Assembly: GCA_016871155.1 (NCBI GenBank)
Contig: VFZO01000007.1
Coordinates: 1 to 62,672, forward strand
Length of the DNA stretch: 62,672 bases
Source: Acidobacteriota bacterium
GTDB lineage: Bacteria; Acidobacteriota; Terriglobia; Bryobacterales; Bryobacteraceae
Direction: 5' to 3'
The stretch's first letter is position 1, and each line of letters begins with the position of its first letter. Positions 34,008-42,957 of the stretch are shown here, one piece after another. The translations under genes were made by a program, and so were the position numbers. The notes under the pieces were generated by a model. The model saw only the letters and a program-made list of their open reading frames with translations, did not search any database and was not told the origin of the DNA.

Positions 34008-34615
34008 AGCCCATCGAGTCGGGCGAAGAGACCATTCAGCGCTTTCTGTCGTGCTACGAGATAGCGGCCAAGCTGAAGACTCTGCGTCTGAAAAAGAAGA
34101 TCGGTCTGGCGGACCTGGGCAAGCATACCGGCTTGTCGGCGTCGCTGCTGTCGCAATTGGAGACCGGGAAAGCGGTGCCTACGCTCGCCACGCTGGCGCG
34201 GATTGCCATGGTGTTCGAGGTCGGCATCGAATATTTTTTCCTCAGTCAGCGCAAGCAGCGCCTGTTCGCGATCGTGCGGCCGGAGCAGCGAATGCGGTTT
34301 CCGTCGAAGCCGGGAATTTCGGACCCTCCGTATTTTTTTGAGTGCCTGGCGTATCCGGTGATGGGCAAGGAGATGCAAGCCTATCTGGCCGAGTTCCCGG
34401 AGTCCGGCGAAGCCAGCCCGCAATTCCACGAACATCCAGGCTTTGAGCTGATCTATGTCACCGAAGGAACGCTGGAGTTGTTCTACGAGAACGCCTGGCA
34501 CTCGCTTGCGGCCGGCGACTCGGTGTACATGGACTCGGCCGAGCCGCACGCATACCGGGGGCAGGGGTCAGCGGGGGCCAAAGCGCTGGTGTTTACGCTT
34601 CCGCCCCACTCGTAG
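34004..34615 (+). CDS. XRE-family transcriptional regulator with cupin domain
   Basis: A 203-residue regulator. The N-terminal HTH covers about residues 17-75 (AAKLKTLRLKKKIGLADLGK, then HTGLSASLLSQLETGKAVPT). A C-terminal cupin senses a small molecule (QFHEHPGFELIYVTEGTLEL, GDSVYMDSAEPHAYRG). It probably regulates its own operon, encoding the hydrolase and Nudix enzyme. Its last 23 nt overlap the end of the convergent AddA-like gene. Confidence 0.88.
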   Translation: MKPIESGEETIQRFLSCYEIAAKLKTLRLKKKIGLADLGKHTGLSASLLSQLETGKAVPTLATLARIAMVFEVGIEYFFLSQRKQRLFAIVRPEQRMRFPSKPGISDPPYFFECLAYPVMGKEMQAYLAEFPESGEASPQFHEHPGFELIYVTEGTLELFYENAWHSLAAGDSVYMDSAEPHAYRGQGSAGAKALVFTLPPHS

Positions 34616-37600
34616 CGCCAGAGACGGCAAAGGGCCACTCCCGCCAGCCGCCGAGCAGCGGGAAGAAGAGTCCCAGGCGAATGGGCCGCCGGTCCAGGCG
34701 GGAGACGACCTCGGCGTAGCGCTCCAGTTGCGGACGATACCGGACCACCTCGTTGGCAAGAAAGGCCTCCAGGTCGCTGCCTTCGTGGGAGCTGGTCTTA
34801 TAATCGACGATCCAGCGGACACCGTCCTCGCCAATGAAACTGCGGTCCAACTGGAAACGCCGCACCGCGCCGCCGAACACCGCGGTCAACTCCCATTCGC
34901 TGCGGGCCTCGGGATGATCTTCGAGCAGCCACCGCCCGCGATCGCCTCGAATAGTCTCTACCAGGGCGCGTTGGGTCCGCATCAGGGCGCCGGGCAGTTC
35001 ATCGGCTGGAACGCCGAGCGATATCAGCCGGGACCGCAACGCGGGCTCCTGACTGTGGAGATGATCAAGTGTCCACAAATCCAGACCTTCCCGCGTGATG
35101 GTCTGGAGCATTGCATGGACCGCCGTGCCCACCAGGCGCAGCGTCTCGCCGCTCCAGTCGTAGGAGATCTCTTCTTCGTCGACGTGATGCTCCTCGGTGC
35201 TCCATTCGAGCGCGGGCGGAGGGGCCGGCCGCCGCCAATCGGGCGAGATGCGCCGAAGGGGCGGCGGCTCCGGCGGGACCCGTTCGGCGGCCGGTGGCGC
35301 CGGGTGATCCTCGAACAGAAAGGACAGTTTGGCCGAAAACGTTCCCTTGGTGCCGGGCCAACCGGCGAGATGCAAGGTTCGTCTGGCCCGCGTGGCGGCG
35401 ACATACAGCAGCCGGTTCGATTCATGGTCCTGACGTTGCGCTTCCAACCGGCCCAGGTAGGCATAGATACGGTCGGGCTCGCCGCCAAACTCGCCTAGGG
35501 AACCGATCAGCAGGCTGGCGTCCTCGTTCAATTCCCGCCAGCGCAGAAGGTGGGAGTCCCCGGTGTTCGGGCGGCGGCCGAGACCCGGCAGAATGACAGT
35601 GTCGAACTCCAGGCCCTTGGCCTTGTGCATGGTCATGATCTGAATGCGGCTTGTGGCCTTGGGGTCCGGCGGCGCCCAGGCGCCGGACAGCGCGGATTCG
35701 AAGCTTCGAAGGTCCGCCGGAGCCGACTCCAGAAATTCGAAGAAGGTCTCGGCGTCCTCGCGTTCTTCTTCGTCGCGCAGGCAGGCCGGGCCGCCCAGTT
35801 CCCGCCAAGTATCCTCGACCCACTGCCGCAGCGGTTTTCTACCACGATCGTCCCAGGCGGCCGCGACCGCCGGAAGTGGAACGGCCTCCAACAACTGCTC
35901 CAGCGTCCTGCCCGCCCACGGGGCGCGCAAAATACTGAGTTGGGCGACCCGGTCGCCGGGATGCAGCAGCACCCGTGTGAGCGCACGAAGGTCCTGCACC
36001 ACCGACCGGTTCATGAGCGGTTCCAGCTCCACAGCCTGATAGCGGACGCCGCGGCGGCGCAGCTCACGTGTGATGTCGTGCGCGGCCGGCCGGCTGCGAA
36101 CCAGCACGGCGATCGAACCTTCGGGAGTCTGATCGATCAAATCGGCGACCGTTCGCGCCTCCGCGGCGGAATCCTTCTCCGGAACCGGGTGGACACGGAT
36201 GGATCCGCCGGGCGGCTGGGTGGCCGTACTGGCCGCGTAGGCGACCGCGCCGGAGCCGCTTTCATTTGTCTGACCCATCACACGAGGGAAGGTCTCGTTG
36301 AACCATTCGACCATCGTCTCCGACGAACGGAAATTGGCTGTCAGTTGCAGTGGAGTGAGCGCCACGCGGCCCAGTCCATTCTGGCGGCAGCGTTCGAACA
36401 GCGAGACCTCTGCCTCCTGAAACGAATAGACCGACTGCATTGGATCGCCGACCGCAAAGAGAGTACGGCCGTCCCCGGCGGACCACTCCGCGGTCAGCCG
36501 CTCCAGTAGAACCAATTTGGTGATGGAGGTGTCCTGAAACTCGTCTATCAGCAGGTGATGGATGCGGTGGTCCATGGCATAGGCCAGGGGTGTGGGCTCG
36601 TCGCCGGACCCCAAGGCTTGGATCGCGCAGAGCTGCACTTCGACGAAATCGACCTCCCTTCGCTCTTGAAAGACCATTCGGAGTTGGGCGGTGGCAAGCC
36701 GCAGAACGCCGAACAGGGCCTGAATCAGGTCCCATTGCCCATCGGTGTAGGAAGAGGGCGGCAGTAGGCGTACGGAATGCAGCCTCTCGGCGAAGGCGGG
36801 ATCCAGGCCCTGCAAAAGCTCCTGCATCTCCTTGATTCCAGGATGGCCTGGCGGAAAACCGATGCTCTTATCGACGCGTTTCCGAATCTCGCCTGTCTTT
36901 GTCAGCAGGAAGCCGGCCAGCGCCTCCAGCGTGGGTTCCTCGCCTGGAAAGGCGGCCGAGAATAGACGGAGGGTCCCAAGCGGCAGCGCTTCGCGCAGAC
37001 TTTCCGTCCCTTGCCGGACGATGGCCGCCAGCACGCTTTCCAGCGATTGGCGGTCCAGCGCCCCGAGATGCCGCAGCCACTGATCCCGGCGAGCCAGCAT
37101 GGAGGCGATCAGGCCGCACGCGCGCGGCTGGTTGTTGTCGATGTGAAGTAGCAGGCGCCGGACCGGCTCGCCCAGATCCGATTCCAGCAGTTCCAGGGTG
37201 CGGCGCGCGGCGTCCTCATGGAGCTCCCCAGGGCGGCGGGCGATGGCCGGCGGGCCGCCCAGGCGGCTTAGCCACGGCATCTGCGCGGCGATCTGGGCGC
37301 AGAGCGCGTCGATCGTGAGGATGCGCAGCCTCGTGGAGTTCCGTTCGAGCCCCCATTCCAGCTGCCGGTCGCGCTCCAGAACGCGGGCGGCCAGCGCCCA
37401 GGTGGCCTGTTTGTGCGCCAATTCGGGCCGGGGACCCTGTGCGAGCCGGAGCGCATCGCAGATGCGGGTGCGCATCTCGCCGGCCGCCTTGTTGGTAAAG
37501 GTGATGGCCACGATGGTCTCGGGTTGTTCGACTGCGCCAAGCAGAGCCAGAAATCGCTGCGTCAGCAACTCGGTCTTGCCGGAGCCGGCCGGCGCCTGCA

Positions 37601-37661
37601 CGATAAACGAGCGCGTGATATCCAGCGCTTGCGCGCGCGCCGCGGCGTCAGGCGGAATCAT
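34593..37661 (-). CDS. AddA-like UvrD-family helicase-nuclease
   Basis: A 1022-residue subunit of an AddAB/RecBCD-type double-strand break resection enzyme. Walker A is QAPAGSGKTELL at about residues 21-32. Walker B is LLIDEFQDTS, FAVGDPMQSVYSFQEAE and LTANFRSSETMVEWFNE are later helicase motifs, TMHKAKGLEFDTVILPGL is motif V, and VAATRARRTLHLAGWPG is motif VI. The C-terminal PD-(D/E)XK nuclease has WIVDYKTSSHEG. ATG 37661 is selected because AGGAAGGAG lies just upstream; ATG 37688 is inside AddB. It is coupled to the AddB-like gene by 14 nt. Confidence 0.88.
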   Translation of the reverse strand: MIPPDAAARAQALDITRSFIVQAPAGSGKTELLTQRFLALLGAVEQPETIVAITFTNKAAGEMRTRICDALRLAQGPRPELAHKQATWALAARVLERDRQLEWGLERNSTRLRILTIDALCAQIAAQMPWLSRLGGPPAIARRPGELHEDAARRTLELLESDLGEPVRRLLLHIDNNQPRACGLIASMLARRDQWLRHLGALDRQSLESVLAAIVRQGTESLREALPLGTLRLFSAAFPGEEPTLEALAGFLLTKTGEIRKRVDKSIGFPPGHPGIKEMQELLQGLDPAFAERLHSVRLLPPSSYTDGQWDLIQALFGVLRLATAQLRMVFQERREVDFVEVQLCAIQALGSGDEPTPLAYAMDHRIHHLLIDEFQDTSITKLVLLERLTAEWSAGDGRTLFAVGDPMQSVYSFQEAEVSLFERCRQNGLGRVALTPLQLTANFRSSETMVEWFNETFPRVMGQTNESGSGAVAYAASTATQPPGGSIRVHPVPEKDSAAEARTVADLIDQTPEGSIAVLVRSRPAAHDITRELRRRGVRYQAVELEPLMNRSVVQDLRALTRVLLHPGDRVAQLSILRAPWAGRTLEQLLEAVPLPAVAAAWDDRGRKPLRQWVEDTWRELGGPACLRDEEEREDAETFFEFLESAPADLRSFESALSGAWAPPDPKATSRIQIMTMHKAKGLEFDTVILPGLGRRPNTGDSHLLRWRELNEDASLLIGSLGEFGGEPDRIYAYLGRLEAQRQDHESNRLLYVAATRARRTLHLAGWPGTKGTFSAKLSFLFEDHPAPPAAERVPPEPPPLRRISPDWRRPAPPPALEWSTEEHHVDEEEISYDWSGETLRLVGTAVHAMLQTITREGLDLWTLDHLHSQEPALRSRLISLGVPADELPGALMRTQRALVETIRGDRGRWLLEDHPEARSEWELTAVFGGAVRRFQLDRSFIGEDGVRWIVDYKTSSHEGSDLEAFLANEVVRYRPQLERYAEVVSRLDRRPIRLGLFFPLLGGWREWPFAVSGATSGAEA

Positions 37662-40107
37662 CGTCCGCTCCTTCCTGTCTGGACTCATGGACCCGGCAAA
37701 GGGAGTGGAGATGGCAGGCGCGGCAGGGCTTGCCCCCGTCCTTGGGCGTGACGGACGCCACGCCTTCGGAAAACTCGGTCCATAGTGCGGTGGTAACGCG
37801 CCGCCACTCGTTAAGCTGGCGCTCCCAATCCGGCGAGGGCGTCACGCCCGGGACGAGATCCTTCGCGGCGCCGAGTCCCCCGTATTTAACGTCGCCTGTT
37901 TTCAACTGGGCGAAGGCCAGGGCTGCCGGCGCCGGGCGGAGCGCCAGCGCATAGAGCGGAAGCTGCAGGTTCTCCGGCCGTTCGCCGTTCCACACATTGG
38001 GCGAAGGGGCGGTGGACTTGTAATCGATGACGACACGGTCGCCGTTAGGCAGCGTGTCGATGCGGTCGATGCGGCCCAGTAACGGAACGCCGGCGGGGGT
38101 GAGATCGATGGTCCGTTCGATTTCTTCCACAGTGAAGCCGTCGCGGTCGAAGTCCAGCTCGATATGCTGCTCAATGCGCTTGCGGAGGCACTCCCGTTCG
38201 ACGGCGATCAGTCCAGCGCCGCCGGGAATGCCGGCCGCCGTCACAGCTTCCTCGATCACGCGGGCACGGTCCTGGCTGGAGGCCCTGGCCATGCGGTCCC
38301 GCGACTGGAAATGACGCCAAATGTGAGCCAGCGCATCGTGAAGAAGGCTGCCCCGCTGACTGGGAGGAATACCGGGTTGCGGTTCGGGCAGAGGTTCGGC
38401 GCCGAGGCGGGCGAGCGCGAACGCCCGGAAAGGGCACTGCGCCTGCCAGCCGAGAATCGCCGTTCCCCCGGCGGGCTTGGCGCTGGAAAGAGGAGGCGCC
38501 GCTTGATCGGTGAGTGACTCGAATCCGGAGCTGCCGATTTGCACGGTGGAAGCGGTGGGAAACGTTCGATGGTCCGGCTGCCATGAAGGAAACGAGGCGA
38601 TCAGTTGGCTGGGCCGCAGCTCGACATCCCCGTCCCGCAGGGGGACGCTGAATACGATCTCCGGAGCACTGCGGAGGAGGCGTTCGGTAATGCCGGTGGC
38701 CAGGCGAAGTTCGCGGCCGGGCGAACCCCGTGGAAGATCGAGATCGCGCTGCAGGGAGCGAGGGATGAAAGGGTGAGGCCGGGCGGCCGCGGGCCAGTTC
38801 GTATCGGTCAGACCCATTACCCAGAGCGCGTCGAACTGCGAGCCGGCGGCTTGCAGCGCCTCCAGAATATGCACCGGCATGGCGCCGGTCTCCGGTTGAA
38901 AGATCGCCTCGGCGGCCAAATCATCCAACAGGCCTAACGCCTGCCGGAAGGAGACCTTGCCCTCCACTGCGTCCAACGTGGCCAGTTCGCGCAGTAGCTG
39001 CTCCCAACGGGCCAGCGCCTGGCGTTCGGCGCTGGAGATCTTCCTGGCGCCGGGCCATCCGAAGGCCTGCAACAGCTTCGGAAACACGCGCGCCCACGCG
39101 CCGGGGGTGCGCGCGTCCCTGGCGGAAAGCGGGAGCGGCCAACCCGTCTCCGCCAGCGAGACAGTCAGGCGGTTGCGCCTCCGCAGCTCCAGTTCGATCG
39201 TCTCGTTGGCCCCCCGCACGAATGGCGACCGCAGCAGCGCGCCCGCTTCCTGAATCGGCAAGGGTCCGTCGATCCAATGCAGCAGGCCCAGCGCGTCCCT
39301 GACGATAGGCCAGTCCCTCAGCGGCAGGCCCAAAGAGATATTGAAGAGCTTGCCGCCGAAAACATCGCCGAAAACCGATTCGACAGCGGTCCGCCGGTTC
39401 GCCAGATCGGCAACAACGATTCCGATATTCCTTGCGCGTCCGGCTTCCAGGCGCGTCCGCGCCCAGTTGGCGGCGTCGACGATGCCTTCCCGCACGCTGG
39501 GCGGACGGTGCAAAAAGGGCTGGGCGTCCAGTGATCGGGCGGGTACAACGAACCGTTGTTTCAACTTTTCGAGGATCTGCCGGCGCACCGGCGAAAGGTC
39601 GTCGAACCCATCCAGCCAAACCTCCCGGTGCAGCTCGGGCATCTCCGCCGCCAGAAAGGCTTCCTGGTCGCCGGCCGGCAGCCAACCTCGCTGCTCCACG
39701 CGCCGTTCAAACTCCAACGCCCACTTGGCGAACTGGCGCGTGTCCTCTGCGTCGCCGAAGGCTGGATGGCGCAGCGAGATGCCGTACTGGCGGCACAGCG
39801 CCCACGCATCGGCGGCGGCCGCGGCCGTGGCCGCGGCATCGAGCAAGCCGGAATCGTCCCTGGCGGCGGCGATCACACGCAACCAGCCCCGGCGTTCCGC
39901 CATGGGCGAAGGCAGGATGCGGCTTGGCAGCATCTCCTCCGACTGCTGCGCCACCCAGCCGGTCCACGTCTGAATCGCCGGACTCTCCCAGGCGGCGTGG
40001 CCGGCGGCCATCCGGGAATTGTCGTACACCGTTCTCCAATGCCGCGCCAACCGGCGGTTCGCCGTCAAAAGCAGCGCGCCGCCGGCCAAAGCATCCAGCA
40101 GATTCAT
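37648..40107 (-). CDS. AddB-like PD-(D/E)XK nuclease, inactivated helicase subunit
   Basis: An 819-residue partner of the AddA-like protein. The N terminus (GGALLLTANRRLARHWRTVY) occupies the helicase position but has no Walker A. The C-terminal nuclease domain has GDRVVIDYKST, and an iron-sulfur-type cysteine set is visible: CPFRAFALARLG before the domain and CRACHLHSLC at the end. This matches the AddB arrangement. It should form the heterodimer that resects DNA ends for RecA loading. The gene overlaps the enolase-superfamily gene upstream by 4 nt, an unexpected metabolic neighbour. Confidence 0.85.
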   Translation of the reverse strand: MNLLDALAGGALLLTANRRLARHWRTVYDNSRMAAGHAAWESPAIQTWTGWVAQQSEEMLPSRILPSPMAERRGWLRVIAAARDDSGLLDAAATAAAAADAWALCRQYGISLRHPAFGDAEDTRQFAKWALEFERRVEQRGWLPAGDQEAFLAAEMPELHREVWLDGFDDLSPVRRQILEKLKQRFVVPARSLDAQPFLHRPPSVREGIVDAANWARTRLEAGRARNIGIVVADLANRRTAVESVFGDVFGGKLFNISLGLPLRDWPIVRDALGLLHWIDGPLPIQEAGALLRSPFVRGANETIELELRRRNRLTVSLAETGWPLPLSARDARTPGAWARVFPKLLQAFGWPGARKISSAERQALARWEQLLRELATLDAVEGKVSFRQALGLLDDLAAEAIFQPETGAMPVHILEALQAAGSQFDALWVMGLTDTNWPAAARPHPFIPRSLQRDLDLPRGSPGRELRLATGITERLLRSAPEIVFSVPLRDGDVELRPSQLIASFPSWQPDHRTFPTASTVQIGSSGFESLTDQAAPPLSSAKPAGGTAILGWQAQCPFRAFALARLGAEPLPEPQPGIPPSQRGSLLHDALAHIWRHFQSRDRMARASSQDRARVIEEAVTAAGIPGGAGLIAVERECLRKRIEQHIELDFDRDGFTVEEIERTIDLTPAGVPLLGRIDRIDTLPNGDRVVIDYKSTAPSPNVWNGERPENLQLPLYALALRPAPAALAFAQLKTGDVKYGGLGAAKDLVPGVTPSPDWERQLNEWRRVTTALWTEFSEGVASVTPKDGGKPCRACHLHSLCRVHESRQEGADDDSA

Positions 40108-41243
40108 CCGCGCAGCTCGGGCGTCTTGGCGCGAGTGAACTCTTCGAGCGCATCGATATTAATGTCCAGGCCCAGGCCGGGACGTTCGGGAATTTCGAGC
40201 ATTCCGGCGCTGTCGACACGCCAGCGGTTGGTGACAAGTTCGTCGATAAAAGGCGAACCCGTGAGGTACTCCACCAAATGAGTCTCAGGAAACGCGCTGG
40301 CGATCTGCAGATCGGACGCCAGCCCCACGCACGTATTCCAGCCGTGTGGAATAAAGCGAACGCCATGGGCCGCGGCCATCCAGGCGATGCGGCGCTGCTC
40401 GCTGAGGCCCCCGCACTTGGTCACGTCGGGCTGCACGATATCGAAGGCGCCCGCGCGAAGCCACGGCTCAAACGCCTGCCGGCGCGTGAGCACCTCGCCG
40501 CCGGCGATCGGCACGCGGGAGACGCGTCGCAGCGCTTGAAAGTCCTCCAGCGCGTCGGGATGGAGCGGCTCCTCGAACCAGTCCACGTCGTAGCTGGCCA
40601 GCATGTCCGAAGTTCGCAACGCCCACTTGTAATCGCCCTGCCAGTAGGCGTCGGATCCGCCGGCGTCCACCATCAACATGGCTTCCTCGCCAATGGCGTA
40701 ACGCGCGGCTTTTACGATCGCTTCATCGGTCCTGGCGTCGCGGCGGCCGAAGGGCCCCCAGCCGATCTTGAAGGCCTGAAAGCCCTGCGCGCGAATCGGC
40801 AGTAGCTCGCTAGGCATTCGCTCCGGCTCGCGCATCAGGATGCTGGCATACGGCTTTACACGATCGCGGCAGCGCCCTCCGAGCAGTCGTCCCACCGGCT
40901 GGCCGCTGGCCTTGCCCAGCAGGTCCCACAGCGCGAGGTCGATGCCACTGATCGTATGCGTGACGCTGCCGCCGCGGCCCTGCCAGAACGTATGCTGGTG
41001 CAGTTTCTCGCTTACACGCTCCGGTTCTATGGCACTTTCGTTGCGGTAGAGCGGGGCGAGCAGCTCCAGGCTGGCCCGCACGAGACTTTCCGACGTGAAT
41101 ACGCTGCCCCAGCCGATGGGACCCTCTTCGGTAAGGACGGCGATGATCGTATGCACGCAGTCTTCCGGTTGGAGTTCATTAGACCAGCCGCCTTCCGGTG
41201 TCCGGCCGCGCAGGCCGTAAGCTTTGATGTCGCGGATTTTCAT
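40104..41243 (-). CDS. Enolase-superfamily enzyme (mandelate racemase/muconate lactonizing group)
   Basis: A 379-residue protein with the capping domain at the N terminus and a TIM barrel. The conserved elements are GFQAFKIGWGPFG (catalytic Lys region), LMVDAGGSDAY, VDWFEEPLHPDALED and IAGGEVLTRRQAFEP (the three metal-ligand strands), and FIPHGWNTCVGLASD. It abstracts a proton alpha to a carboxylate, likely as a sugar acid dehydratase or racemase. ATG 41243 is chosen: it gives a 4-nt overlap with the M81 gene and the fold starts MKIRDIKAYG. The longer frame to 41303 lies in the upstream gene. Confidence 0.85.
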   Translation of the reverse strand: MKIRDIKAYGLRGRTPEGGWSNELQPEDCVHTIIAVLTEEGPIGWGSVFTSESLVRASLELLAPLYRNESAIEPERVSEKLHQHTFWQGRGGSVTHTISGIDLALWDLLGKASGQPVGRLLGGRCRDRVKPYASILMREPERMPSELLPIRAQGFQAFKIGWGPFGRRDARTDEAIVKAARYAIGEEAMLMVDAGGSDAYWQGDYKWALRTSDMLASYDVDWFEEPLHPDALEDFQALRRVSRVPIAGGEVLTRRQAFEPWLRAGAFDIVQPDVTKCGGLSEQRRIAWMAAAHGVRFIPHGWNTCVGLASDLQIASAFPETHLVEYLTGSPFIDELVTNRWRVDSAGMLEIPERPGLGLDINIDALEEFTRAKTPELRG

Positions 41244-42733
41244 TTCGCTCTTCTGAATACTTTCGCTCTCGGTTGATAGGAATCGATCTCGTCCAGTGGC
41301 CACAGCGGGCGCTCCACGACGGTGTGGCCCAATCCTTTCACGTTGGCGCTGGTGGCGCCGGGAGCGTCAATGTTCAGGACTTTTTCGGCGCCGTCGTTGA
41401 AGAATCGCGGCTGACACAACGGCGACTTCACGACGGTCATGTCGAACAGGGCCGGGTCCTGCCCGTTGCCCAGGAACAAGGTGCGGTCGTAGAGTGATAC
41501 GGGGCGCGTGGTGGCCACGATGGTGTAGTTGTCCGCCTCCAGCACAGCCGTGCGGCCCGCATACCAGGATTCGCCGTGCGATTCGCTACGCAAGCGGCCA
41601 TCCGACAGCACGCGAACCTTTGCGCGGATGGGCAGGGGCGGAAACCGCTTTGGATCGAGTTGACCGCCCACTGTCACCTCGAGGGTTGCGCCGATACCGG
41701 CCTGGAAGGCCGCATCGACTGCCGGCGCATCCACGATTGGCGCCAGGCAGGTGCGCCGGTTGCCGGCTTCCATCAATGCGCGGACGATCGCGTTTGAATC
41801 GCCGGACGCGCCGGAGCTGGTGGCGTCCGCGGCATCGACTAGAACGACGCGTCCCTTCGCGGTGGCGGCCGCGACGGCGGCCTCCGCCAGCGGGACGAGC
41901 GGCTGCTGCAGGTGATGGCGAATGGCCCAGAACTCATTAGCGATGGAGATCGCCTCGGCTTCCGCGGCGGCCGAATCGCCGTCGGCGAGGAGAATGACAT
42001 TCGAGCAGAGGTCCGGCACGTCGGTAAACGGATTGCCGATGAACAGGCTGCCGGAAAGACCCGACGGGCTGTTTTCAAACGCAATGGCGCGGTCGTAGCA
42101 GCGCTTGATCGTTCCAGTAGAAGTGATGCATTCCTGCCCGCGAACCAGCGCCGGAATTTTCACGCGAACGGCGGCGGGGTCGAGCCCGCCCTGCAGGAAG
42201 CGAAGCAGCAGACGGGCGGCGCGCTGCCCGGTTTCAAAGAAGTCGACGTGGGGATTGGTGTGAAAGACGGTAAAGACGTCGAGATGAGTCAGGATTCGAT
42301 CCGTGAGAATGCCGTGCAGATCGAAGGACGCGGCGATGGGCATGTGCGGGCCGGCGATGGCCCGCGTCTGTTCAAGCAGGTAGCCTTCACAGTCGTCGAC
42401 GTCCTCGGCGGCGAGCGCGCCGTGAAGAGCGAAGTAGATGGCATCGACGTCGCGATGAGCGCGGACCGCGTCCAGAAACTCACCTGCGATGCGCCGGAAC
42501 GCGGCGGCCGAAAGCGTGCCGGCGGAAGTAATGCCCTTGGCGCTGTAGCCACCCACCAGTTCAACGCCGCCGTGTTGTTCGAACACGTGAATCGCGCCGC
42601 CGGCTTCGTTCCGGACGGGACGGTGGTAGGCGAGAACGGCTTCGCCTTTATCGATGAGGAAATCCTCGTAGTGCGAGAGCACCGGGTTAAACGAGGAGAC
42701 CTCTTGCTTGCACTCGCTAATCAGGATCCGCAT
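41240..42733 (-). CDS. M81-family metallopeptidase-like protein (MlrC-like)
   Basis: A 497-residue protein of the M81/DUF1485 group: ISECKQEVSSFNP at the N terminus, YFALHGALAAEDVDDCEGYL, SFDLHGILTDRIL, VFHTNPHVDFFETG, and a MlrC C-terminal domain with VDAADATSSGASGDSNAIV. Members include microcystinase MlrC, but most act on unknown small peptides or amide compounds. ATG 42733 is chosen because the family starts MRILI; the extension to 42871 is not conserved. It is the first gene of an operon continuing into the enolase-superfamily, AddB-like and AddA-like genes. Confidence 0.85.
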   Translation of the reverse strand: MRILISECKQEVSSFNPVLSHYEDFLIDKGEAVLAYHRPVRNEAGGAIHVFEQHGGVELVGGYSAKGITSAGTLSAAAFRRIAGEFLDAVRAHRDVDAIYFALHGALAAEDVDDCEGYLLEQTRAIAGPHMPIAASFDLHGILTDRILTHLDVFTVFHTNPHVDFFETGQRAARLLLRFLQGGLDPAAVRVKIPALVRGQECITSTGTIKRCYDRAIAFENSPSGLSGSLFIGNPFTDVPDLCSNVILLADGDSAAAEAEAISIANEFWAIRHHLQQPLVPLAEAAVAAATAKGRVVLVDAADATSSGASGDSNAIVRALMEAGNRRTCLAPIVDAPAVDAAFQAGIGATLEVTVGGQLDPKRFPPLPIRAKVRVLSDGRLRSESHGESWYAGRTAVLEADNYTIVATTRPVSLYDRTLFLGNGQDPALFDMTVVKSPLCQPRFFNDGAEKVLNIDAPGATSANVKGLGHTVVERPLWPLDEIDSYQPRAKVFRRAK

Positions 42734-42885
42734 AGGACAGCAACCAGTGTATGCGCGCCACCCGGAGGATGTCTCGCCCGCAAGTTGGAGGCGGCACCGG
42801 CCGGCGTCGAGCCATTGGCTTCTTGCGCGAACGAGCCCGGCAAATCCGCGAATTAACCAATTCGAACCCAATTCTGGAATTTCGT

Positions 42886-42891
42886 TATACT
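42886..42891 (+). promoter_or_regulatory. Candidate -10 element for the glycosyltransferase gene
   Basis: TATACT, five of six matches to the -10 consensus, lies in an AT-rich pocket within the 224-nt divergent gap and 66 nt before ATG 42958. The best -35 (TTCGAA, 42861-42866) has a 19-nt spacer and only three matches, so the call rests on the -10 and the local base composition. Confidence 0.3.
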
Positions 42892-42957
42892 TGTTACTCC
42901 GAACCGCTCGCCGCTCCGGTTCTCAACCGGCGCGATACCGGGCGCCGGGTACATGAG

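Noticed and set aside
39432-40805. A 457-codon plus-strand reading frame
   Set aside because: It lies across the AddB-like and enolase-superfamily genes on the opposite strand and has no recognisable motif.
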